Below, piece by piece: positions 12,301 to 22,741 of a DNA stretch of 64,000 bases. Below the pieces are notes generated by a model that did not search any database, was not told the origin of the DNA, and saw only the letters and a program-made list of their open reading frames with translations. A program made the translations under genes and the position numbers. Every line of letters begins with the position of its first letter. The first letter of the stretch is position 1. Source of the DNA: Trichosphaerium sp. ATCC 40318 (Eukaryota > Discosea > Flabellinia > Trichosidae); contig JALMLS010000579.1 of the NCBI GenBank assembly GCA_038496445.1, forward strand, positions 62,001 to 126,000. The letters are read 5' to 3'.

Positions 12301-12830
12301 GATCATCATCTATGTTTGTTCATAGTGCTAATCGTAAACGTGCTGGAGAGGTTAGATCGCGTACGTTGCATCAAAAAAAAAGGCAAAAAAAATGGCTCGC
12401 GAGCAGTTTTTCAAACAACGAATTTTTAATTTACTTGCTGCAATACTCTACAAATATACCAATTCCCACATACTCAATATTAGAATTGCGTGTGAGAACG
12501 GAATTCGTCAAAAAAGGTTTTTTTTTAGTCACTTTCTCACAATTTTCTTACAGAAAAACCATCATCTGCTTTTGCTAAGAGACCAATAAAGACCCGAAAC
12601 CTATTCCACCACAAAGATCGTTTATTAGAGACTATATAAATAGAGGCGGACTTAGACATACAGGACCAAGCAGACTACAAAAAAGCACTGGAAATAGGAC
12701 TACAGTAAATATTGATGAAATGACAAGTACTCTTAGTAGAGACATTATTGGAAAGCCCGGACACAGAGAGAGTATAGACTTTACTTCATTAGCAAATAAA
12801 CTGCAAGTAGATCTTGCCGAGCTTGGATAA
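9327..12830 (+). CDS. large TPR / coiled-coil / ankyrin-repeat protein of unknown function
   Basis: Exons join in phase across the whole stretch. The N-terminus (9327-9770) has TPR-like helices: ALELYQIANNLARTKKFREA, then across an intron at about 9513-9559 LQEYDAAGDSYDNALQIDPL, then AWNGKGSALCNMCQYEAG. A second phase-consistent splice (PSY joined to DLTQDVKRRNR, near 9975-10043) leads into a long charged coiled coil (about 10270-10550). Next are two ankyrin repeats split by an intron: RATPLHHAARQG and NMELVELLLKYGGD (10740-10990). The remaining part (11125-12830) is helical with no recognised domain, then basic and Ser-rich, ending ANKLQVDLAELG. TPR and ankyrin repeats bind proteins, so a scaffold is the natural guess. 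At least eight introns; joints after 12360 are less certain. Confidence 0.66.
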
Positions 12831-12928
12831 ATTAGACCGTCTGGAACGATAAAAAATCTGCTTAAAAAATAAAAATGTATTTATAGAAAATAGAGTACAA
12901 ATCATGCATTTGCTTCTTTGTAGTTGTT

Positions 12929-14522
12929 TCAATAGTTCTGCAGAATATTCGATACCCTTTGATGTTTCTTTGTATTTTCTTTTAGCAGGTGGCAAGAGGC
13001 ATCTTTACAAGTATTGTTCACGTGTTTGTAGTAGTACCATGCTAAAATAGAAATAAGATAACAAGTATTGTATGGTTTAAATACGCAACAAACTTAGAAT
13101 TACACATTTCATACCAGTGTAACTCTATTTGGTGCACATTCTTGTATACATACTCTATGTTGTAGAGTTGAAAAAGGGCTACCTATATTCACAAACCATC
13201 CCGAAGTACACATTAGCTCCAGCAAACAAAAAAACTCAATGTACAAGGACTATAGACTTTATTGACAAGTGGTGGGTTATTTGGTATTTGTGTCAACATC
13301 AATGTATGTAATATTCGATGGAAAGTCTCTTTTCATGCTAGCACATACTTTTAGTGTGTCATCTATCTTGCACTTTTGTCTTTTTTCTACATTGTTCAAA
13401 TCTTGCTTCATCTCTGGATATCTTATACAGTACACATGCACAGGTGCTTTAGGCCTCCTCTTTAGTAACTTATATACATATTCTGTTTCTTTAAAAGTGA
13501 TGTAACCCGCTCTGACAAGAAACATTAATCAACAAATAAAGAAGGAAAAAAAAAGAAAAATAGGTAATGCTATTTCATTGAGTTGATTGTACCTTGGTAT
13601 CACGATAAGTATTAAATCTTTTGCCATGCTAGGAAGCGCCATTAAGTACCCACAACTTGCTGCACTTGGATAAATCTTCTCTGGAGCAAGAAAGTCAACA
13701 TTGATGCACTTCTTCCTAAGAGTTGCTAAAAAAGGTAGGAAGCCTTTAGGTGGTCTAAAAAAAAATCACGTGATTAACAAATACAAAATCAATCAATTTC
13801 AACAATTATCTTACGCGTTACTCCAACCACCAAACGTCTTCTTGCCATTTATAACAGCCATGTCACCATCATACCTAAAGACGACGAAGTCAGTACAAAA
13901 AAAACGAAAAAGAAGAAAAAAGACTGAGTTGTTGATTGTCATCTTGTTTCTTTGATAAGAGCTTTGCTGTACCCAATAATATACTTATCACACTTTGCGG
14001 ATTTATGTACCCAATCACTACGTTGAACACAAGCACCTGTTTGTACATATCCTCCTGAAATCAATAATGTCTTTATATCAGTTATATTACCTCCCCATTG
14101 AGGTCTACGGTACGCAGGATCTCCACCAGTCCATAAAACACTTACACCACGATGCTGTATAATCTAAAACACGATTTTAATAAACAGTAATTGAGAGAAA
14201 GTCGGTTTTTGTATTTTTCGTTTTCGGAAAAGTATTCAATGATTTCGATAAAAATTGTTAAACTCCTTTGTAAGTATTAACCACGCCGTTTTTCGTACGT
14301 TTATTCCTATTGCGTCTGCCACACGTTGTAAAAAGCGTTTTTGTATTACACTATGCCCAGAGCAACCTATAAGCGCGCATACAGTCTGTTCTTTACCAAG
14401 CAAGCCCTTTTCCGTCAGTTGAGCCAAAACTTGGTGATAATCGCCAAAAGAATTTGTGCGGAATACTTCAACGCATTAGCAAGCGAAAGTAGATGAAAAT
14501 GCGCACCTTCTGGATTAAACAT
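12929..14522 (-). CDS. unknown spliced protein with SLOG-like features
   Basis: Starts at ATG 14522 (MFNPE) and continues in phase after an intron with LAQLTEKGLLGKEQTVCALI and GCSGHSVIQKRFLQRVADAI. Further exons read IIQHRGVSVLWTGGDPAYRR, QWGGGYVQTGACVQRSDWVH, DKYIIGYSKALIK, YDGDMAVINGKKTFGGW, LATLRKKCINVDFLAPEKIY, and a Lys/Arg-rich part near 13280-13520. A hydrophobic strand followed by GCSG, and later TGGD with a downstream Gly-rich turn, resembles the Rossmann-like SLOG/LOG fold, which binds nucleotides. This is a pattern impression, not an identification. The 3' end is uncertain: the last exon may be near 12929-13040 (CKDASCHLLKENTK...), and the joint from 13277 to it was not resolved. 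Confidence 0.42.
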
Positions 14523-14667
14523 TTGGGTATTGCGTTTATGTATTGATTTACGTGGTGTCGAAGTCCCACGTTGTTAAAGTGAATGTATTGTTACGTTTAC
14601 AGCACAGCAGACCAAATTTGACAAGTGGCGGTAACTAAATGACACAAATGTCCCTCGTGTTTCCAAA

Positions 14668-15173
14668 ATGAACTCAGATGATAGTTACTTGCCTGCAATC
14701 AATGCTGACGGCGTAGTCAAAGAATTTTATGCGTATCCTGGGCAAGGACCAGAGGTATGTATGGCCCAGTGTTTCGAGGAGCCATATTTACTACGGAAAG
14801 AATTTAAGCTATCACAGCAAAACTCAGAATGTATTCACAGGCTCGCAATGACCCTAATTACGCTCAACTAACAAACTACAGGTGTACTATGAAAAGAAAA
14901 GCTTTCGCTGAGTACGTTTAATGTTAAATCATTTATAAGCGCTTAAACTAACATTCATGCGCTTTTAGAATCTACACAGAGTTGTACAAATCAAGACAAG
15001 CACAATCAGGCTTCTATCTTTCATATCTAACAGAACGCAACAAAGAGCTCCTATATTTACTAAAAGACTACCAACCGTCACTATACAATCGTGCTAGAAG
15101 GTATTTTTTCAAACGAGTTGAACGCAGAATTATACCATTGGCACAGCGACAAAAGAACCCTAGTGTATCGTAA
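14668..15173 (+). CDS. small conserved-looking protein of unknown function, about 120 residues
   Basis: Three exons. Exon 1 (ATG 14668) ends at YAYPGQGPE. Removing an intron at about 14755-14840 adds ARNDPNYAQLTNYRCTMKRK, and a second intron with donor GTACGT (about 14911-14968) adds IYTELYKSRQAQSGFYLSYL and then a basic C-terminus (RRYFFKRVERRIIPLAQRQK). The phases agree at both joints, which makes a real gene likely. No domain is recognised. The mix of aromatic and basic residues would suit a small subunit of a larger complex, but there is no direct evidence. About 240 bases separate it from the STAT gene downstream. Confidence 0.55.
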
Positions 15174-15410
15174 TTGCTTGGTACACTTTAAAAAATGGCA
15201 GTAATTGAGTTTATTGGTCTATACTACAGAGTTGTAAATTTTTGTAAAGTAGTAAAACAGCAGTAAATTTGCTTCAAACTTAAAAACTGTGTCAAAGTTG
15301 CCTATAATAACTACACTACCTAATCGCTTCTTATTGCAATACAGTGTCGTGTATTTTGGTTTTACCTTAACTTAAAACAACTTAAGTTTTTGATTCAAAA
15401 ACCAACAAAA

Positions 15411-17466
15411 ATGGACGCATTAACAATGCAAGATCTTATAAAGACGGAGGATTCGTTTTCCTATGACTCATACAGTGATGAGATGATGGATTTCTTCGTT
15501 GGTGATTTAAAGTACGCGAGACAAACTACAAAAACCGAAAAACAATTAACCTTTCGTTTAGTGAAGAGCTAAGCGTAATCCCACCTCCTCCAGAGGCTAC
15601 AATTCCGCATTTGGAGGAACAAGCGGCACTTTGTGAGCTTCGGCACGAGATCGAACAGCAAGCACTCCAACTACAGCAAATTCGAGAGGAGATTGTGTTT
15701 TCAGAAGATACAAGCCATAATGAAATTAACGAAAGCGTTTTGTTTGCGCTTTCTAAAAAGCTTGAAAATCAAGCACAGTACTTGTACGTACCGAAATAAC
15801 CAACTGTTTTATGTACTATTTTATGTTAAACTTTTCGTTGCAGAGCAAACACAAAATCCCTCAGTATGCTTACACCACGCGATCTATATGATGTAGAGCA
15901 ACTACAACAGGACGTAAACGTCCAATACCAACATGCACACGTAATTCTAAACCAGCTCCGCTTTCAAACAAACACAAGCACTCATATACCGTACGTACTA
16001 GTTTATCATTAAACCCTTTTAAAAACCCAAGTTACCAGATACACCTTTTCTACCTTTTTTGGCCTACTCCTCTTTTGGTCATCTAAATAACAAACTGAGG
16101 GCTTCAAATCGTTGTATTTAAACAGAATATACGGTTTTTAAAAGTCTGATTGTCTGGACTCCCTTTTTTACGCCAAAAACAACGTCTACTCTGTAATTCC
16201 TCGCTTTCTAACTCGATTTTTTTAATATAGAGGACCATGTCTTGTAATAGAAAGACAACCAATGCCTTGGGTTTTTATGAAAAAACGTCAGATGAACGCA
16301 GCGGATGTAATCCGCGTTCGATTACTAGTTCCTCCTGGAATGGAAGTAAAGTACCCTGCTAAAGTAAAGCTTGTTCTTCAGCCTTACTCGTCTAAATTGA
16401 CGAAAATGGGTAAAGCAGTAGACAAGGCTGAAGCGAAGATTGATCCAAAGACAAACGTTGCTACATTTAATTTCACATTCGTGCAAGGTACCAGAATGGA
16501 CCTAGCACACTTGAAATTCTCTGCAACGTTATGTGTTTGGAACGGTCAGTCTTGGGTTACACAGCAAGTTGATTCTGCTGTTTCGAAGCCTATTATAGTT
16601 ATAACTAATGAGGCGCAGTTTCACGATGCGTTATATCGTCTCATACAGTTATCTGTGTTCGCACGCTCTGTACGTTTTTTTGATTTTTTTTTGTTGTTTT
16701 TTTTGATTTTTGGCTTATTTTTTATTTTAAAGGATTGTGCACCATGGAATCTTGTTGCAAATGAAATACAGCGCGCTTTCATACGCTCTACGTCTCAAGA
16801 TCGGGCAAATCCAGCGAGACCTTTATCTGTTCCTGATTTGTGTTTTTTTCACAATACTTTCTATGAGGGACAACCTTATGTATCTAGACTTCAGTTCGAT
16901 ACATTTTGGAAGATGTTCGGTAACGTCATCCAAAAATTGAGGTACGTGTTTTTAAATATAACTAAAAACCTAAATCGGGTTTTGATCAAAAACTTATTCT
17001 AAACCCTTTATTTTGTAGGTATTTTAAGCATTTGGCGTGTTTATGGTCTTCTGGTAAGATTGCTGGATTTATGGACCGCGAAGTACTTAACCAGTCCATG
17101 GCTACACTACCTGCCAACTCCTTTCTCGTATACTTTGCAAAGAGCACGAATGGCGAACTTGCAATAGCTTATCGAGTAAACCCAGCTAATAATGGAGGAA
17201 ACCCTATGAAGTATTATCTAATAACCCAACACGATATTCACTCTCATCGTAAATCGCTTCCAGACTTTTTACGAGATAAAGGTCAGTTCGTCTATTTACT
17301 CAAGACAGTAAGTACCAATCAGTATGGTAGACCTATCTATGTTACTGAACAGAAGGAAACTGCTCTTTGTTCGATGTATTCGAAAATATCACCTAAACGC
17401 CAACTTAAGATTCCTGGGTTTCAACCATTGTCTCCTCATGATATTCCTACATCTCCTGTACATTAA
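15411..17466 (+). CDS. STAT-family transcription factor with aberrant SH2 domain
   Basis: ATG at 15411. Exons 1-4 (15411-16045) encode an acidic start and a Gln/Leu-rich coiled coil (LEEQAALCELRHEIEQQALQ), as in the STAT helical domain. The exon near 16225 opens the DNA-binding domain with GPCLVIERQPMPW and then VIRVRLLVPPGMEV, matching the STAT VVERQP...VKLRLLV pattern. VSKPIIVITNEAQFHDALYR matches the end of that domain. A linker follows, then the SH2 domain: LACLWSSGKIAGFMDREVLN and SFLVYFAKSTNGELAIAYRV. In typical STATs this strand reads FLLRFS; here the Arg that binds phosphotyrosine is Tyr. Tyrosines after the SH2 (GRPIYVTEQ, CSMYSKIS) could be the activation site. STATs are known from animals and dictyostelid amoebae and act in the nucleus after phosphorylation. 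Introns lie at about 15513-15561, 15780-15842, 15991-16035, 16672-16732 and 16941-17018. Confidence 0.8.
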
Positions 17467-17856
17467 CGAGCCGACGTCTCATTAATATACACAAAGAGGT
17501 GACTGGTTTTATTGTGTTCGTGTTACAATACGAAGCTCAGTGGTCTGTGTTGATATTATTAATAAAAAAACTTTTCAGAAATCACGACGTGAAAGTACGC
17601 ATTAGTCTCCATGTTGCGTGTGCTAGTGTTTGTTGTCTTTTCTATGGACTTCATGTGAAGGTAAGGCATAACAGAACTGACCGTACCCCATCCTACATTA
17701 TGTTTCAAAACAACTCCCGATCTGTTGAATCACGTGACTTAACGTTGAACGAATAATTTCGTTTTTTGTGAAGGAGTGAATACAAAACGTATGAATTGAC
17801 ATTTTGTCGTTTTTTAACGTTAACGGCCTTAAAGTTTAAAAAGACTAGCGATAAAC
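17467..17856. other. intergenic with a TCACGTGA palindrome
   Basis: About 390 bases between the STAT stop codon and the TBC gene. It carries the palindrome TCACGTGA at 17730-17737, 120 bases before the TBC start codon, a plausible basic-helix-loop-helix site. No exon is recognised. Confidence 0.4.
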
Positions 17857-19545
17857 ATGGCAACAACAGAAATCACTCAATATGACCAGTACGGCTTCGA
17901 AATAGATAAAGAGTATGTTTCAGATCCTTTCTACACTGCTAGAATGCGACACAGATGCTGGAACTGGTTAAAACTGGTACGCGTGAATTTTTATTGTAAA
18001 TTCAGGTTTTTTGTTTGGCTTGTAATTGCTTGAGCTGATAGCACTGCGTGAGGTTAATGTTGACGCACATATTAAAACAAGTAAAGTATCAGGTAAGTTG
18101 TTTATTTAATTAATGTAGCTTCTAAATGTATCTGTTAATAATAAGGTGGTCTATACTGGCGTTTAGCTAACTTACCTGTACGTTAAAGTTTTTGAATTAT
18201 TTTTTTTGTTATTATGATAAAGTTTCGTTTAAATTTCATCACAGAGGCACTAAAATACTTCTATAGGAACCTCCGTCCACAACTGATATCAAGGAAGATC
18301 TTGCCAGGACATTTCCAGGACATAAAATGTAAGCACAATCGAGATTTCCAGCAAAGTATGAGTGATGTTCTGGTGATTTTTTTTTACACTAAGTGTTAAC
18401 CCATCACGCAGTAGCGAAGGATAATATGTCACAATTTTATAGTTTTATTTATAGTCACCGGTGACATAAATTAGACTTTATTTTTTGTTGATGGACAGCC
18501 TGATTTTTTAAGAGAATATTATTTGCATTAACACGTGCTTTTTAAGGTTTGAAGATGAACATGGTGAGGGTCGGGCTGCAATGTATCGTATATTAAAAGC
18601 ATATTGCCTGTACGAGCACGTTATAGGTTATTGCCAAGGAATGAACTTTATTGCCGGTATGTTGTTAATAGTGGGTATGCAAGAAGAAGTAAGTCGTTTT
18701 GTGAGACAATTTTTAAATTCTAATGGGTTTTTTTTTCTTCAAAAGGAAGCGTTTTGGACGTTATGTAGTCTTATGCAATCTCTTAAACTATCATCATATT
18801 ATGAGCAAGGAATGCCGGGTATTAAACAAGACACTAAAATATTGAGAAGACGTCTACGAGCTGAGATGCCTGAGTAAGATTTTTATCTTTGAATGCAGCT
18901 ATCAACCATGTGTTTTTATAATGGCTGTTTTTAGGTTCATGGAAAAGTTGAATGATTTTGGTATACCGGTCATGTTATTCACTTCTAATTGGTTTTTGTC
19001 ATTGTACGCTTTTTTTTTTTGGCCAATACAAGCGTGCTTAAACCCGGTTTAAGTTTTGGTTTTTCTGGTTGTTCTTTTTTTTCCCCTAATGTTTGTCTTG
19101 TCCACTAGGTATACAGATTTGGAAAATTTCGGCCTTGTTTTAGCAATATGGTACACTTGCAAATTTTAAATGGACATCACGTGTATTTCACGTGTACAAA
19201 ATAAGATATAACCTTTTTTAACTCAATTTCAACTTAGGGATCATATATTCTTAAACGGAAGAAAGGGCATAATAGATGTAGCTTTTTATATCATAGAGGC
19301 TTTTAAAGATGAAATTATGGCAACAAAAAGACCTGAAGAAGCATTACCATTATTATTAAACGTAAGTACTAGGGTGTTCATACTGACCTTGAGTCAAACA
19401 CCAAAAACAAACAAGTCAAAAAAAAAATCCGGAAAAAAACATAAATTGTTTACTTCTGTTTTTTTAGCTACCAAAAAACAACCTTACAGTAGAGCGTGTT
19501 TTCCCTACTACAACAACGACAACAACAGAAAAGACAAATACATAA
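17857..19545 (+). CDS. TBC-domain Rab GTPase-activating protein
   Basis: Spliced gene from ATG 17857 (MATTEITQYDQYGFEIDKEY) to TAA 19545. Exons around 18290-18330 and 18550-18690 join to give EDLARTFPGHKMFEDEHGEG, followed by AAMYRILKAYCLYEHVIGYC and QGMNFIAGMLL. These carry the two catalytic fingers of TBC domains, the Arg in DLxRTFP and the Gln in YCQGM, so the protein should be an active dual-finger Rab-GAP. Later exons add EAFWTLCSLMQSLKLSSYYE, FMEKLNDFGIPVMLFTSNWF, and a helix ending IEAFKDEIMATKRPEEALPL. The last exon gives LPKNNLTVERVFP and a poly-Thr end. It probably acts on vesicle traffic; the Rab partner is unknown. Some introns carry runs of T over 8 bases. Joints near 18060-18300 and 19000-19240 are approximate. 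Confidence 0.76.
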
Positions 19546-20000
19546 CAACTAAGAAAAAATAAGGAAAAGGAAAAAAAGGAGTAAAGAACGAAAAACTGTA
19601 GCTGGCGCAGAAAAAAAAAAAGCAGAAAAAAAGGATTCTAATTGTACATACAACCGCTGTAACTCTTTACCAATAAAACAACATTTCATCCCAAACAGCG
19701 GCAACCATAAGAAGCATTACTTAGTACGCTAGTAACGCTTGAGAATCAAAAACGGCCAGTCGCTCAGAGACATACTTTTTATGTTACATCTTTAACAAAC
19801 TCTGGCTTTTGTACTCCCTCCTCCCTCCAGAATGACCTCAGGTTTTAATCTGCTGATAAAAACGGTATTTCAAATTGGTGGTATAACGAATAATAATGAG
19901 TTATAAACAGTGAATTATGAGCACACAAAAAACGTTCCCAGAAAACTAAATCTTTTCACAGTGAATTTTTTGTTGTTTAATGTTTTATTCTTCTGTTTTC
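19546..20000. other. convergent intergenic region
   Basis: About 455 AT-rich bases between the 3' ends of the plus-strand TBC gene and the minus-strand CCCH gene. It should hold both 3' untranslated regions. No gene, repeat or RNA structure is recognised. Confidence 0.4.
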
Positions 20001-22170
20001 TTATCTCTTCGCAGGCGCCATTATTGGAGCATTCTCAGGTACTTTTTTAAGTTCAAATGGAGCGTCTTTCTTATAATATTCCTGGGCTTCGATCTGTTTT
20101 TTTTTAGTCAGATATTGCTGTGCTAATTCAATCGATAGAGTTTTGGGTTTTAGCTGTGCGTCGTTGTATACTTTAGCCATGCCAATTGCAGAAAACTGTT
20201 GATACTCAAGCATAATCGCTGCATCTGAAAATAACAAAGTAAGTCATCAAAAAAACAAGAAGAAAGGACTAAGAGCAACACAGGCTTCCAATTCCTTGAA
20301 GGTTTTTTCAGCAAGAAAGTACATACCTCTAAGTGCACGTTTGTACGCCTTCTTTGCCTCTTCAGTGGCTTGTGGATCTTCAAAAGCCCTTTTTGCTCTG
20401 ATTATTCTTGCTTCCATATCGAAAACATTGTCAGAGTGAACTTGAAGTTGAGGTTGAGGTTGAGCTTGTGGTTGAGGTTGTGATTGAGGTTGCCCTAGCG
20501 GTTGAGGTAGCGACTAGAGGTTGGGCTAGAGGTTGGACTATAGGTTGTTGCAAGGGAAACTGCTGTTGAGGTTGACCTTGAGGCTGAGGTTGAAGTTGAG
20601 GTCCACCAAGTCCTCCCGCAAGTGAAGGGTTTGATGCGATGCCGGCAGCAGCACCAGCAAGTGCATCCAAACCATTACCAGCATTAATTGGAGGATTTAC
20701 AACTCCAAAGGTATCAGTATTGTGTACAACAGGGAACTGTTGTATATTGTTATTGTTATTAAACCCTTGGTTCTGTTGCTGTTGTTGTTGGTTGTTATTA
20801 AAACCATTATTAAAGCCATTATTGCCTCCATTGTTATTGAAGCCGTTATTACCTCCATTGTTGTTAAAGCCGTTATTGCCTCCATTATTGTTGAAGCCAT
20901 TATTAAATCCATTGTTATTATTGAAACCGTTTTGGCCTTGCTGTTGTTGTTGTTGTTGGTTGTTAAAGCCATTATTGTTATTGAAACCATTATTGTTACC
21001 TCCAACATTGTTAAACCCTTGGTTGTTATTATTAAACCCATTCTGTTGTTGCTGTTGGTTGTTAAACCCTTGGTTGTTATTGTTACCCCCAAACCCATTT
21101 TGTTGTTGTTGTTGTTGTTGTTGATTTCCTCCTGGGTTACCATGTGAGAACCTACATTTATTTCCGTATCTACAACCACCTGGTGTTTGGAAATATCTGC
21201 AAAGTTTTTTGTTTCCGTTATTTTTCCCTCCACCATTGTTCCCTCCATTATTGTTAAACCCGTTCTGTCCTTGCTGTTGATTATTAAATCCGTTGTTACC
21301 ACCATTGTTATTAAAACCGTTATTGCCTCCATTATTGTTGAAGCCATTATTGAAGCCACCATTGTTCCCTCCGTTGTTGTTATTAAAGCCGTTTTGTTGC
21401 TGTTGTTCAAATACACTGCCATTGTTATTAAAAAATCCAGGATTGTAGTTATTTCCATTCTGTATTACTTGTTTTATGTAATTATCCCTGTAACAGATTG
21501 TTATTAGGACACGTGGTTTTGATTTTTAGTTCAAAACGAAAAAAAACTGAAGATCAGTTTTTTCTTTTTTTTTTCTTTTATACCTTTTTTTAATATCTTC
21601 ATAGAACACGAAAGGGTTCAGTTTTAGTTGACCTGCTCTACTTCTATGTGTTTTAATAGTTTGTGTAATTCTAGATTTCTAAGAAAAAAGTAAGATGGAG
21701 CAGCATAGCGTCCACTGGCGACGCAAAGAAGAAGAAGAAAAAATTCTCTTCGAGAAAAAAAAACATCTCCAAAGAAAAAAAAAGGTACTTGCATGTTGCT
21801 CAATCTGTCCTTGTCTTTGTGACTTATAGGCATCCCATCTCACCTCCTCTTGGCTTATATCGCCTTCTAAAAGAGAATCGCTATCCTGAGGAGGAAGTGG
21901 AGCATAACAAGTAAGAAGCCAAACATTTTTTTGCTTGGCTTTTACACTGTTATTGTATTGACCCTCGAATAGATCGTCTCGTATCTTTGCTCTATTTTTA
22001 AAGGCGTCAGAGGCATAGAGATCACATTTGTTTAAGAGCTGATTGAGAAATTGCTTGAATGGCGTTGTTTTAACGGAGATTGAGTAGAACGTACACCAGT
22101 AGTTTCTTTGGGATGTTTTGTAGCTTGTAAGCTTTTTGTTGGTTGTTGTAGTTTGGGTTTCCTCCGCCAT
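20001..22170 (-). CDS. CCCH zinc-finger protein with GFNN repeats, nucleoporin-like
   Basis: ATG at 22170 (MAEETQTTTTNKK). The first exon is a folded-looking domain: NYWCTFYSISVKTTPFKQFL and KNVWLLTCYAPLPPQDSDSL. An intron of about 120 bases then joins in phase to SRITQTIKTHRSRAGQLKLN and FVFYEDIKKR. A long Asn/Gln/Gly region follows (21450-20700), made of GFNN and GGNNGFNNN units. Set within it, at about 21150-21210, is one CCCH finger: LCRYFQTPGGCRYGNKCRFS, followed by H. The C-terminal part is Pro/Gln-rich and then helical (AAIMLEYQQFSAIGMAKVYN), with stop at 20001. A single CCCH finger plus Phe-Gly-poor but Gly-Phe-rich repeats recalls NUP42-type nucleoporins, which bind mRNA export factors. 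An RNA-binding protein with a prion-like tail is the alternative. Exon limits at 20220-20400 and near 20515 are unresolved. Confidence 0.62.
20700..21460 (-). repeat. Asn/Gln/Gly-Phe repeat tract
   Basis: About 750 bases of AAC/AAT, CAA and GGT codons in the CCCH protein, with units reading GFNN, GGNNGFNNN and poly-Gln runs of 5-8. The other five frames stay open over long distances only because of this composition. Confidence 0.85.
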
Positions 22171-22741
22171 TGTAATTATTGTTTTTACCTCTAAATGGAT
22201 TATTAGTGGTTAGTTTAAGCGTATTTTGGGCGTTTTAGTAGATGAGATATAATTTGACGCGTGTAAAAAAATTAAATTGGTTAAAGTGGTGTTATTATGA
22301 TGGTAGAATGTATTTTTGAGTTTTAACGCCTTTTTACGTGCCTGTAGTTATTATTATTGTTGTTTTTATGCTACACAGATATTACTTACACCCGTAGCAC
22401 TAGAATGCGCGTACCTTCTTGCCTTTGCCTTTCTTATTTTTATTTTTTTTCTTTGACCACATAATCGCAAGTGTTTATGCAATCGCACTACAATGTAACA
22501 ACTTGTTGTTGACTCAAATCTTCACGTTGCGGTTTTTTTTTCTTTTTCACTTATTTTGCGTATTCAATCTCTATTACACGTTATGTGAAGAGAAAGAGCG
22601 TTGAAGATTCCAAAGGTAATGTAGAAAAACAATTTGGCGGTAAGGAAGTCCAGTTTTTTAAACTGATTCTCGCGGTTTAAACTTGGGTCTGATTTTAGTC
22701 TGTTTTCTGGTAATCATTTATTAACTGCGTTCACGATAAAG
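22171..22741. promoter_or_regulatory. divergent promoter region
   Basis: About 570 bases between the start codons of the minus-strand CCCH gene and the plus-strand AlkB-like gene. It includes T-rich stretches and no recognisable exon. By position it should hold both promoters. No specific site could be assigned. Confidence 0.4.

Noticed and set aside
20639-21507. Long Leu/Val/Ile- and Cys-rich frames opposite the CCCH gene
   Set aside because: They are the reverse complement of Asn/Gln/Gly codon repeats; no start context, splice sites or family match.
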